From Liolophura sinensis (taxonomy: Eukaryota > Mollusca > Polyplacophora > Chitonida > Chitonidae), in the NCBI RefSeq assembly GCF_032854445.1, contig NC_088304.1, positions 6,643,704 through 6,707,703 of the forward strand: a stretch of DNA of 64,000 nucleotides, given 5' to 3'. The notes below the pieces were generated by a model, which worked only from the letters and a program-made list of their open reading frames with translations, was not told the DNA's origin and ran no database searches. Of this stretch, positions 1 to 11,169 are shown in pieces; within the stretch, counting starts at the first letter, position 1; every line of letters begins with the position of its first letter. The position numbers were made by a program, and so were the translations under genes.

Positions 1-1900
1 TTCAGTCCTAAGAGACTATATAAATTATGAAAGAAATATGAAGGATACTCTTTGGAATATAGTTAGCACCTCGGCTCCAAAAATTTACGTCCAATAACGC
101 TATTTAATCCCTATAAGTGAAGAGTCCTGAAAAAACAAAATCGTTGGCGTTTCGGTAAAATTTTTCTGATTTGACGTAGTAATATTTCTTATGTGACGAT
201 GAATCACGCTGATATGAAGTCGCGTAAGGCAGTTACGCTGGAATGGCGTCATTTGTTGCTATAAGTCAGTGATGGGTGACGTCAAGTGTTCGTGCATGGC
301 GTCACACCAGGCAAAATTGAAAACGGCTGAAAACTTTTGTTTCATTATTATCCTCTCAAACTAACAACAACGGCTTTAATAGAGTGCGTTTTTCCTACAA
401 TTTAAGACAGAAATTCCTTTTCGATCCTTATGATTTAACCTTGCCTTTAAGACATACAAGTCTAAACACTAAAGTAGCTCTTTAAAGTCTTTGGTATGAC
501 CCGACCCGGACTAAACTTCATGTTTTCCAACCAAAGGCTACAAAATGAGATATGTAGCCTACATGCCATGTGCATAATCCTTTTGTATACAGTACTCTAT
601 TCTGAATAAGGATCAAAAATGTCAAAGCTATTCCTCCTGTCTCTTTCCTCTATGGTATCATCCGTCATTAAAACAAACAGAAAAGTGCGAGTTGGGATCA
701 TAATTCAATAAAAGAATATGTTTGTTATTTTACTTGTAGTCGATTACCAAGTATCTCATGAAATCAAATATATGGAAACACGTCGCCTAAGAATCAATGC
801 CATTAGACAGATCCAACAATACCGAACACTGGGTAAATATTCCAGAAGATGTTGATTTCGTTTAGCTACCGTTGGATAAAGTCATGTCACCAGAATAGAG
901 TGACATTTGACCTCATCGCTGCAACATTGTCCTGGGAATAGACGATTGGAAATAAAGTATTTTCTGTTTGTTTTAAGATTCAAAAATATTCATTATATGT
1001 GTTCATTATCTTGATGTCGATAATCTCACTGGCAACGTCTTCGACATTCCTAAGTTCCAAGTCATAGGACAGTATGGTAGCCTTGTACACTTATACTTAC
1101 GTCTATAAGCATTTATAAAAATTCACAAAAGAAATAAACAAAATTAAATTCCAAGTCTTGGAAGAATGTGAGCACAGCCATCATATAAACAAATATTCGA
1201 CCATAGGGCGGGACATTTAGTTACTTTAGACATTGATTTAAATGACTTAATTACTTGTTGATTGAAGATCTTGTTTTAACGAGCTCCACACAAAATGGAC
1301 AAAGTTCATGAAATGTCGTTTTTTTTTTTCAATTTTTTAAATGGGTTACACTGGAATCCAAATAAAGTATAGTCTTAAAATCAACAATGAACAAAGATTT
1401 CATTCTTTAATGTTTTTGTAACTGCAATAAAACGCATGGCAAAATAAATTCGGTCAAAGAAAGAAAAGCAATGATGCTTGGTCGGCCTTGATTTGTCAAA
1501 TGCATCCAATAAAGGGCTTGGACATATGGTATTAAATTTCAATACAATGCTTTTCTTAACTTTCATCATTGTAGCCTACATGGACTTCATGGCTTGACCA
1601 ACATGAATTATTTCACTTTCGACAGCTTTCAACGTAGGCATTTCAAGAGTGTGTCGCTAAACAAAGACGTCCTACTTTTCAACTGAGTTAGCAAAGATGA
1701 GTAACATATTATTTATTATAATAAAACCCTGGGCCCAGGAAATTCCATTCGGAGTGTTCACTCTGCTGCTTAAGTCATTTGTTACGAATCAACCGTTCTA
1801 CTAAATAACAACCAAAATCGCCTGAGTAAAATAAGGTTGATCCTCCTGTTGAGTAAACTGCCCTCCTCTGTCCGCAATGCGCATGTGCAGAATGTCAGGA
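1..1900. other. AT-rich intergenic, nothing recognised
   Basis: I see no exon-like structure, transposon or tandem repeat here. The few open frames are short and of random composition. Confidence 0.5.
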
Positions 1901-1923
1901 CGCAGCAAATTAATCCTGTGTTT

Positions 1924-2028
1924 CTATTTTTGTAGGTCCTCTAAGAAATCAAAGCGCTTGGTCACCGGAAGTGGTTTAGGTGTGTAATTGGGCTCACGTG
2001 GATCCCGGAAATACTGCGGCGTCGCCAT
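1924..2028 (-). CDS. possible 34-residue small ORF
   Basis: A short minus-strand reading frame starts at ATGG (a favourable G at +4), 9 bases after an in-frame TAA, and ends at TAG. The product would be about 34 residues, beginning MATPQYFRDP and containing PKPLPVTKRFDFLEDL, rich in Pro, Arg, Lys and Asp. The composition is more protein-like than the surrounding AT-rich noise, and the local GC content is raised. An AG at a possible splice acceptor (CTCTAAAG) lies just upstream of the ATG, so it might be a terminal coding exon of a larger gene rather than a free micropeptide. I do not recognise the family. It could be chance. Confidence 0.3.
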   Translation of the reverse strand: MATPQYFRDPREPNYTPKPLPVTKRFDFLEDLQK

Positions 2029-2799
2029 AAACCTTCTCCTTTAGAGACAGTGGTTGATTTTAATAGAGCCTTTCCACTGTAAGTTCATCTTAGGCTAGCT
2101 TCCTTTCCAGCAAGGTTTCACATCTTGACACTTGTGAAAATCGGGCCAATGTCTTTTCATTAAAGAACTACATGACGAGTTGAAGATGATTTAACATTTA
2201 ACGTGGAAGTGAAAAGGCAGTAATTGAAATCCAGTTGTCTTGTAGGCCTTATTAGTGAAAATGACCACGAACTATGAAGCGATGTGTCGATATAATGGAA
2301 TGTTGGCGACACATGTACAAGTTTTTAAAATCATCTTAATTCTTTTCCCATATAACTTATTTAGTAAGTAATTAGCACCGGTACACTATATGACAACACG
2401 CCGCAGTTTCAACTGACGTAGAGAAAAGACCTGCTTTACCCAGGTAAATCGCAATTTTCAAATGTCAGATAATTTGATTCTACTGGGCAGTTTCCGTCCA
2501 TCTGAAAGCTTTCAGGGAGATACCGGAAGTGGCTTACGGGCTTCGCCGGGCTATTGTGGAGAACATAAACCCCTGTAGTCATCTCCAGCGAACCCCCTTT
2601 AATGAGCGAATTCTTCCGTCATCTTATAATGCATCGTTGATTAAAAGCTTCTCCTGAATGTCATACAGCGCGAGAAGAGATTTTTTTTTACAACTAATCG
2701 AAATACAACATGTACATACAATAAGACTCCAGATAAATTTTTCAGTTTTTCCTTATTTTCCAACAAGAGTATTAAGTTCAGTGTAAATTTAAGAAACAC

Positions 2800-3160
2800 A
2801 GAGTGAATCCATGCGTCAAAACATTCGTATACCAGCCGTCAACCAAAATGGACGTTCCACGTCAATAATCGCCAGGCCAATTCCCAAAACGGCGTCCAAC
2901 ACTAACCACCACATAACTAAGAAAGTAAATAAAGCACAAAATCATGCACAGAAAAGCAGTCAACAGTTTTCAATGATGTTGGAAAGACGCAAGGTGTGTT
3001 CTAATCGACTGAGTGAAATCATTATTCAATCGTGTACAATATTAGTATAAAAGTTGTCGATAATAAAATATGTATCTCATCTGGGTTTTGATTGCAGCTG
3101 TTCATATATCCAGCGTGGTGATCTAATTCAACACGAACGAGTATACGGCTTTAACCCTCG
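2800..3160 (+). repeat. dispersed repeat R-B, near-complete copy
   Basis: This segment shares blocks such as ATACCAGCCGTCAACCAA, GTCAATAATCGC and TTTTGATTGCAGCTGTTC with copies near 8.4, 25.8, 27.05, 36.1 and 44.4 kb, and with antisense pieces near 17.25 and 34.35 kb. A partial 3' end lies at about 3330-3500. It has no coding frame shared between copies, so it looks like a non-autonomous transposon or SINE-like repeat of about 350-400 bp. Confidence 0.6.
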
Positions 3161-3654
3161 GCTTAGGCCTTTGATGGCGTTCCCTTGGTAAAAAAGTGTA
3201 AATTAATCGAAGACAAATTAATTATCTCAAGCCCATGTCCAAGTCAAATAAAACACCATTTCCCAAAGGAGTGTGTAAGGAACGACATATAGCAGTGGTA
3301 ATCAGTTTCCGCTGATGCAGGGTAATCTAGGCAGGATAAGCAAATTTCAAGCCGTACTGCGTGGGTAGTTTGAAGATCTAGAACAAACATAGGTATTTCA
3401 CTCGCGTTTGGATTGCAACTGTTCATAAAAGGACGATGTTTATGTGATGAACATGTATGCTTATCACGCCACCAGCCCCGGAGAGAGTGGAGCGAGGAAA
3501 AAACATTATTACAGTGATCTCAAGAGTTCCTGTAAATATGTAAACCATATTTGGTACCAAAACATAGAGTGTTATACTTACTGTAAAATTTAAGAAGCTT
3601 ATAGTGAAAACGTTTTATGGAGTGTCCTTGACCCAGAATCTTACAGGAGGTTAT

Positions 3655-4312
3655 GGATTTGACACAAGGCTACGCACCTGATACAAGGTTTCCCATCTGA
3701 CACAAGATGGCTACTCGTCTGAGAGACAAATGTGTCTGACACAATGTTCGTTTCACAATGTTCGTGTCTGACACAAGATATTAATGCATTTGACACTAGA
3801 TGGTTTTGCGTAAACACAAGTTTCTCATCCGACACAAGATTACACATCTACATGTAGCACAAGCTTAAACATATGACGGAACGTTTCGCATCTGACAGAA
3901 CGTTTCGCATCTGACAAAACGTTTCGCATCTGACACACGGTTACGCATCTGCACAACCTTTCACATCTGACAGAACGTTTCGTACGTGACATAACGTTTC
4001 GCATCTGACACAACCTTTCACATCTGACACAACGTTTCGCACCTGACACAACGTTTCGCATCTGACCACAATGGTTTGCATCTGACAAATGGCTTAGCGT
4101 CTAACATACGGTTACACATCTGACACAAAGTTCCGGATCTGACACAACCTTTCACATCTATCTCTAGGTCAAGCATCTGACATAGTGTTTCGCTTCTGAC
4201 AACAGGTTACGCATGTGACACATGATTTGCATCTGACAAATGGCTTAGCGTCTAACACACAAGGTTACGCATGTGACACAAGATCTCGGATCTGACATCG
4301 GGCGCAAGATAT
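3655..4312. repeat. minisatellite, ~19-20 bp unit (TCTGACACAAC-type)
   Basis: About 30 imperfect copies of a unit resembling ATCTGACACAACGTTTCGC run in tandem. Two minus-strand frames (3641-3847 and 3840-4088) open through it because the unit lacks stops on that strand. They are not genes. The array ends about 130 bp from receptor-exon copy 1. Confidence 0.85.
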
Positions 4313-4440
4313 AGGTACACCAAAGGTCAACTACAATGCGTTAAATGACTACAACGTGCGAAACCTCTACAAAAATGTACAGTGTGAGAAATGAAAAAAG
4401 AAAGCATCAACGGTGCAACAAATATCCTAAGGTAACTTAC

Positions 4441-4641
4441 TTCACACTATGGTCTCCCAAAATCTGATTACCTCGGGCGAGTTCAATACTCATTCCTGGA
4501 GCGGCTCCGCATGAAGAAAATCCCCAGATTTCTGCGACTATTAGAAGCCAGGTAAGCCAAGGTAAATTGGAACCCGTGGATCAGCAAAGGGAGCGTTAGT
4601 GAGAAGAGGATATAAAGATAGCAGGAAATCTTGTGACACAT
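4441..4641 (-). pseudogene. receptor first-exon copy 1 (frameshifted)
   Basis: Read on the minus strand, ATG at 4641 opens a hydrophobic leader (YLYILFSLTLPLLIHG) followed by FTLAYLASNSRRNLG. The frame then slips, and the conserved remainder GFSSCGAAPGMSIELARG continues in another frame to a GTAAGT donor at 4440-4435. The slip maps to a run of four G (plus-strand C at 4522-4525). Without one base the exon would be 200 nt, with the same donor phase as its intact paralogues. It is either a one-base decay mutation or a homopolymer sequencing error. The family assignment is as for the other copies: it resembles the N-terminal strand and helix of an ANF-receptor ligand-binding domain. Confidence 0.6.
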
Positions 4642-5279
4642 GATGACATATCTCAGCATCATGCTGTCAAAATGCGCCGTGTTGGTGAATATACTGACAT
4701 AGCGCGTCCTTGTTCAAATTAATACCAATATTATTATCAGTACGCACAGAAAGACAGACTAGACACCAGCCTTATGTTATCCACACACATGCGTCAACGG
4801 GACAGGTGAACATCATTAGAACATTCCCCACAAGGCATTATCGAAGTGGTCTAACAAAGCGATGTGTCAGTCGAAGCGAATATATACAAGTGTTTCCTTG
4901 GTGCAGCCTTTGTTGTTCATTGGCAACAAATAAATCTGTTGATTCATGAAAGATAGTGAACAGCACAAAAGACATTTGTTTTCAGATAAATTTCCATCCA
5001 AGGGATAGAATCGCTGATATCCACACTTGCACGGTTGGTACACCTATTGTTTCATCGTGTTTTATCTATTGGTTTGAGACCAATGGTCAAAACTATAAAA
5101 TTGCAATGACTGTTGGCAAAGAAATATCATTTCTTTCTATCAATTTTGGTTGTATACTCCCAGGGCTGGTGAAATTCCTCATTGCTATGACAGACCAACG
5201 AGTCAGAGCGAATCTATGTGAATATAATCCCATTTGGACTAATTTATTGCACACATTGCACTCTTCGTAACAATTCATT

Positions 5280-7800
5280 GCTTATAAGTTATGCATAGGC
5301 TTGACAAATTCACCGCCTGTCTTACACAATTTGTACCATTATGACCAATAATTTTATCCGCAGGTTGCACACTCAAATGCGTTTCTTCTAAAACTCTTAA
5401 TGAAAACAGATCGCGATGGTTACACTGAAGCCTGGCTAGGTATTTACATACTTATTTCGTATGTAATAATGCGACCCACTCCTTATCATACGTCATGTCG
5501 CTTGTCCGATGACAAACTCGTCACGTGAGCGCTGATTGTGTAACGGGTGAAGAAACTGAGCCTTGTACCGGGTGATCAATTTCTCCTACCTGATTGAGCT
5601 GAGACGTACAGTACGTTGACCATTATAAGGAAACCCACCTGTAAACTTGATTTCAGAGATATCTGAACACATATCCCATGTAATTATTGTGTCGCTTTTC
5701 CTCATGTTGACATAATGTAATCAAGCATGCATGAATTCTTCCAAAAGCTGTAAAGGCGTTCTTTGAATCTTTGCTATAGTAGCCTACTCTAAATTTAGTA
5801 CCATTAAAGACCTTATGCCAAGTTTTTGTCATTCGGTATCTTGTACGCGTTAGTTTCTTTGCAAAGCGTGTTGAAGTGTTGAAATATTGGGTTTGATTAT
5901 GAAACTGCTAAGCGTCTAAACGATTTGGAAATTCATCATTAGATTATTCATTTAAATATCGCTGATCACATTGCATGTCCATGTAAATAACTGTTGAGTA
6001 TTCCTTCCACCAAAATGCAATGCTGGACAACTGTCAAGTGAAATATTCTTGAGTACGGGGTAAAACAGTAATCAAATAAATAAATAATTGCTGACGCTAT
6101 TGTAGAGAAAAGTTTCTTAGGTACAATACTAAAACAGCCTGCTGTGGGGACTGTTTCACAAAGCCATGTTCGACTAAGGTCTAAAACTTCATTCAGATAC
6201 AAAGTACATGAAGTCGGACACTGAGATGTTCTACCACAGAAAAGAATAAGACGTGAGAAATTTGTTGATTTGATGCAGATATTTAAAAGTTTCATTTGAA
6301 ATGCAGTTTTAAGGAAAAACCCAAAATCGGAAAATGAGTCCCAGAGTCAATTCGGAATTTGTGCATGACTTTGTGCTTTATTTTCACCGTCCTTGCAATT
6401 GGACTTTTTCCAAACAATATTTTTCCTAATTAGTTTTATAATAAGCTTTTGCTATACTAACCATAAATATCTTATAACTATTTCTGTGCGACCTCTGTTA
6501 GAGACTTGTCTTAATTAAAATGTATGAATGCATGGCAAACGAATTAAATTCCCTTTTAGGGCATGTGGGAAGTTAGCGGAAAGTTCCAAATGGCATAGAT
6601 TTGAACAGGTAATAAACTCACTTCGTCTCTGTGATCACGTCGACAAGCACAAGGTCCAGAATAATTGGCTTCACCAGCAAGCCGGAAACAGACTCATTGA
6701 TCTTTCAGGCCCAACAAGGCGAAGCAATTTCTAGTGAAGCATGCAATCGAAAAACAGCTAATGTATATACCATTAGTTGTGTTATTGTCTTACGATAATT
6801 GGTCACAGGCTTTATTGCTAAGAACCCTAATTTCGTCGCCAAGGCTTACATTAGATAAAAGACTGGTAAAAACAAATGCGCTGAAATCCTAATGGCATAC
6901 AGAAACATAAAGCGTTTTTGGTAAAATCACACATGTTGAAAAGCAAGGCAAGAAGGCTAAATGTTGTTGCTTTAAACGTTGTGTGTGTAGCCAAGAGAAG
7001 ATAAAGGGACAAATCAATAAACCTAACCGCTGTATGTCATCCAAAAATGTTGGGTTACTTATTTACTTAAGCAACACCCGAATAAATAAATAAATGAATA
7101 AATAAATAAAACGTAAAAGGTGGTATGACCGCCATAACGGTTGAGAATCAATATGTATATACTGTAAAATATTCTGAATATATGATCAATCAATTAATCA
7201 AGATACGAATAAGCTTAATTAATAATAGAACACGCTAGGTATATTTGTTTGTTTATTTATTGATTTCTTTATTTATTTCTTTTTTTTTTATTTCTTTATT
7301 TCTTTATTTATTTATTTATTTATTTATGTGATCGTTGCTTAACGCCATACTAAAAATGTTTTCTTATGTTTACGGCGGTCAGCTTAATGGTGGAGAAAAC
7401 TCAGCTGAGTAAACTGACGAACTTTAAAGCGTGTGACATAAACGTGCCGAGGATATTGGTGGAAAACAGGTAATCTTAAATCCGCATAACACTGCACAAA
7501 TGCCTTCACAATGATGACAGTCATCAAGGCCCAACAAACACTGGGAGTGAGGAAATATGAAATTCACAGGAAATTAATCTACTTTCCAGACCACATCCTA
7601 GTTGTAAAGATGGTTAGATAGCATAGTTATGGCCCGCTGTGTGGTATTTCGTTTTCCGTCGGCAAAAAGCAAATAACAATTTTACTCCTGTCTTAAAACA
7701 TGACTCCAAATTAGTTCATTTCCCACTGCTTTGACAGCGGTCAATGGAAATTTAGGGAACATCAACACGACGTTCAATATATCATTTCACAGAGGAACAT
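5280..7800. other. intergenic with SINE tails and T-rich simple repeats
   Basis: A fragment of the SINE tail lies at about 6025-6095 (AGTGAAATATTCTTGAGTAC then AAATAAATAAAT). TTTATTT tracts run at 7250-7326, followed by a diverged SINE-like body to about 7420. No supported coding exon was seen. Confidence 0.5.
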
Positions 7801-7976
7801 TAATCAAACCAAACAATTATCTTGCCCTTGCTGCCAAGAGCCTTGAGCACCAGAACTGTACTTCTATTGTTCGGGGCTGATTTATATCCAAAGTACAGCT
7901 GAACAGGATTCTCTTTAACTGTGTTATTATTCTCAGAATGTATTCATACCGTATGTATGCAATGTAGGCATCATTA

Positions 7977-8250
7977 AATTGACAATGGTTTGACAGCAGA
8001 GTCTGGGATAAGCAGTTTGTTGGGTTCGACAGCTCAAGCTGCCCACCGCTTAGTGAGCGTGCATCAATAAATTGACAATGGTTTGACAAGAGAGCCTGGG
8101 ATAAGCAGGTTGTTGGGTTCGACAATTCAAGCAGCCTACCGCTTAGTGAGCGTGCATCAATAAATTGACAATGGTTTGACAACAGAGTCTGGGATAACCA
8201 GTTTGTTGGGTTCGACAATTCAAGCAGCCTACCGCTTAGTGATCGTGCAG
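7977..8250. repeat. three tandem 93-bp repeats
   Basis: Units begin at 7977, 8070 and 8163 with AATTGACAATGGTTTGAC, an exact 93-bp spacing. Because 93 is 31 codons, the minus strand is open across all three and would encode a 31-residue repeat (containing LLSNHCQFIDARSLSG). The frame lacks any other protein signature, so I annotate the repeat and not a gene. Confidence 0.85.
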
Positions 8251-8394
8251 AGAAGAGATGGGTAATTTACTAGTGGTTACCGAGACTTTGTTATTAAAGG
8301 CTCAGTTAATCAGTGTTTAAATGTTTATTGTTTTTCGCTCTTCGGTTGTACGACATGAATACCACGAGGGAGGTAGATATATAATATATGCGTC

Positions 8395-8765
8395 GAAAAA
8401 GACATTGATATACCACCCATCAACAAATGTGGACTTTCCAGGTCAATAATCGCTGGGCCAATTCCTAAAGCAACGTTCAACACAAACCACTAGAGAATAA
8501 AGAAAGTATACAATGTATGAGATTAGGACGGTATGATGCAAAGAGAAACATTCAGCTTTCAGCGAAGATGGAAAGACCCAAGGAATGTTCTGGGCGAATC
8601 AATGAATCAGTATCCAATGCATGTACCACACTAGTTTATACCTGGCCGAAAATCAAAATGTGTAACTCAGTTGTGCTTTGATTAGAACTGTTGATGTATC
8701 TGACATAGTAATCTAATTCGACGAAAATTACGGCCCTTAGCCCCAGAGTAAACGGAGCAGACACA
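8395..8765 (+). repeat. dispersed repeat R-B, copy 2
   Basis: It matches the 2.8-kb copy over most of its length, with shared GTCAATAATCGC, CAATTCC and ATGGAAAGAC..AAGG blocks, and ends in the GCCCTTAGCCCCAG block also seen at 44.8 kb. Confidence 0.6.
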
Positions 8766-8992
8766 GTTATGAAGCAGAATGTCAAAGATTCTGGAATATC
8801 TTAATTAGCTTAAGCGGCTTAAATGTGTTTTACAAGCAACTTTGATACAATTGAGTCTTCATATTAAAACAGGCAGATCTTTGTTTAACCATTTACATAT
8901 GCTCTTTTTTCCAGAATAATGCAGATTTGTTCCCAAACATATGTTGTCGTTTCTTTATATAAAAAACCCAAACATACTATCCACTTGCCTTA

Positions 8993-9762
8993 CACTGTAA
9001 ATAGTACCCATGTGAATTTACAGTAAAATTTGCTGGCAATTTGTGAACCAGAGAATTTTACTGTAGTTTTACCTCACCACGGTAAAGTATTTTGTAAAAA
9101 CTGCAAATGTGAATTTACAGCAAAACAGTGGATTAAGTATAAGCATTATCGTTACTAAGGATTACTCTTTCTGCGGGTTTCGAACCAGAGACCTCAGAGT
9201 CAGACCCTAAACCCTCAGCAACACGTCGAAAATATACACCACCCGAACAACAGGCCTTCCACAAATATGGAAGGTAGTAGACCGCTAGACTTCACAGCGA
9301 ACATGCATTACCCCTCTCATGATCACAAATAAAGCCACTCCCTTAAGCGAATATGTCAGATATATACAGATATCAGACATGGACAGATATATATTGTCTG
9401 ATATATTCACATATTGGCGTCATTTGTGATCATCAGAGGGGTAATGCATGTTCGCTGTAAAGTATAGCCGTCAACTACCTTCTACATTTGTGGAAGGCCT
9501 GTTGGTCTGGTGGCCTACACGGTTGACATGTACTGCTGACGATTTGGGGCCTGACTCTGAGGTCGCTGGTTGGAACCCCGCAGAAAGTGTAGTCCTTATT
9601 AACGATAATACAGTTACTTATTTCCTTGTTGTTACTGTAAATTTACAACTGTGGTTTTCGCAAAATTCTTTACTGTGGTGATGTAAAAATACAGTAAAAT
9701 TCGCTGGTCCGAAAATTGCCAGCACATTTTACTGCAAATTTACATCGGTACTATATACAGTG
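8993..9762. mobile_element. 770-bp foldback element with tRNA-like arms
   Basis: The whole interval is one long imperfect inverted repeat with arms of about 380 bp meeting near 9380. It begins CACTGTAAATAGTACC and ends GGTACTATATACAGTG. TTA flanks both ends and is a candidate 3-bp target duplication, which fits a CACTA-like or PIF/Harbinger-like non-autonomous element. Each arm contains a tRNA-like stretch in opposite orientation. In the right arm there is a box-A-like TGGCCTACACGG near 9510 and a box-B-like GGTTGGAACCC near 9570. The plus-strand 77-residue frame at 9448-9681 is an accident of this element. Confidence 0.75.
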
Positions 9763-9939
9763 TTAGCAAACTTGTCAAGGTGGGTATCAGTAGGAAGAGC
9801 CCCCACGCAGTGGTGGTTAAAAGAATTTACTACGCTGTATTTTATAGCAAAGTGTAAACATATACTATATAAGAGTCCATGTATGTATGTCTGAGATTTT
9901 ACGTCGTACTTTGCAAAGTATCGGACATATGACGACGAG

Positions 9940-10215
9940 AATATAATTAAAGACGTAAAGCATAGAGAGTAAAACAATAGCAGCCACGACAGTGTGATAG
10001 CTGGCAAATGGTCACACGAAGCCGGTAAAATACGGCCTCTTGTCATTTTACCTTGGTCAGGGTTTTATTCTAACTGTTCATGTAAATGCATAAATAGTAG
10101 CAATTTACACGCTCGCTAGCACAATGGCTTAAGCAGAATTAGGTAAACAAAACAATACGCAGTGATGTTAATTGCAACTAAATAGACGTCATTAGTGAAG
10201 AATTACTCAAAGTGC
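9940..10215 (+). repeat. dispersed repeat R-A, near-complete copy
   Basis: Shared blocks include AGAGTAAAAC..AGCAG, TGATAGCTGGCAAATGGTCACAC, TACGGCCTCTTGTCA, GGTCAGGGTTTTATTCTAACTGTTCA and GCAGTGATGTTAATTGCAA. Other copies lie near 13.4, 17.15, 18.0-18.65, 19.3, 20.0, 20.75, 24.35 and 36.6 kb. Confidence 0.7.
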
Positions 10216-10654
10216 TGTGTTTTCGTCACATGTAACATATAATGACATTAAAACAATGCGAAGGGGCCAGGCCTTGGGGATGCTTAGTCTACCAGGAGGA
10301 ATCATTAGGTGTGTAGAGGCCTCCTTATATTGTGTCTTCTTGGGGCAGGGCGAGCCCATGTCGCCAAAGTGCTGCCGCCACTGAAAAACCAGGCCTGTTG
10401 AAGACACCAGAAATGAAAACCCATCCTGTAACATTATGCTGACACGAAATCAACCAGTTCTATTTCCTCGCTGTAACCGCTCAGTGCTGTAACACTTTTG
10501 TACCATTTTTCATGCCTTTGGTATGAACCGACCAGAAGAAGTTATGTAAACTTCCTATATATTAGTGCCTAGCCAAACATGCCTTGTCATAGTGGGTAAA
10601 CCACTTTGTCATGAAGAAGTGGGCAAAATGTATTATTTATTTATTCATTTATTT

Positions 10655-10880
10655 ATTTATTTATTTATTTGGTGTTTTATGCCGTACTCAAGAATATTTC
10701 ACTTATACGACGACGGCCAACGTTATGGTGGGAAGAAACCGGACAGAGCCCGGGGGAAACCCACGACCATCCGCAGGTTGCTGCAGACCTTCCGACGTAC
10801 GACCGGAGAGGAAGCCAGCATGGGCTGGACTTGAACTCACAGCGACAACATTGTTGAGAGGCTCCTGGGTAACTGAGCAA
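10655..10880 (-). mobile_element. tRNA-derived SINE (head incomplete)
   Basis: It reads antisense on the plus strand: TTTATT tail, GCCGTACTCAAGAATATTTC, the AGCCCGGGGGAAACCCACGA block, then the tRNA-related region ending GAGAGGCTCCTGGGT. Several overlapping frames of 60-110 residues on both strands here are SINE artefacts. Confidence 0.85.
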
Positions 10881-10957
10881 ATGGTATTATTAGCAAATCT
10901 GATCACACATCAGAGATTAATTAAACATGTTATGTCACTGACATAGGTAAAACTTAC

Positions 10958-11163
10958 TCCACACCACCTCTACTGTTTAGCTGATCTCGACTAGCTTTTT
11001 CCATGCCCATGATTGCAGCCGCACCCCCAGATTCAAACCCTAGAAGATCCCCTGTCCAACCGGCAAGGTAAGCTAGGGTAAAGCGTTTACTGTACACCCA
11101 GTAAGGAATCCCCGGCCATGTGAGAAGTAAGGACAGAAACACGTGACACAGTGCCAGGCGCAT
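10958..11163 (-). CDS. receptor first-exon copy 2 (intact)
   Basis: ATG at 11163 starts a leader (LCHVFLSLLLTWPGIPYW) and the core RFTLAYLAGWTGDLLGF, GGAAAIMGMEKASRD. The exon ends in a GTAAGT donor at 10957-10952. It is 206 nt, so the donor falls in phase 2. The core pattern FTLAY, GF, GGAA then an amphipathic helix matches the beginning of ANF-receptor/PBP-I ligand-binding domains (natriuretic-peptide receptor or receptor guanylate cyclase type). That assignment is from pattern memory, not a search. The protein would be secreted or membrane-bound, with this segment extracellular. No second exon was found between here and copy 1. This is the most diverged open member (SRDQLNSRGGV near the donor instead of the usual GNxxSI). 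Confidence 0.5.
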
Positions 11164-11169
11164 TGTGAC

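Noticed and set aside
3840-4088. 82-residue Arg/Cys-rich minus-strand frame
   Set aside because: Translation of the 19-20 bp minisatellite.
5093-5278. Possible eleventh receptor exon (minus strand ..FALTRWS..NFTSPGS..)
   Set aside because: It lacks FTLAY, GAAP and a donor at the right place. The similarity is too weak.
10565-10946. Cluster of five overlapping frames on both strands
   Set aside because: All lie in a SINE copy. The same translated fragments recur at every SINE in the window.
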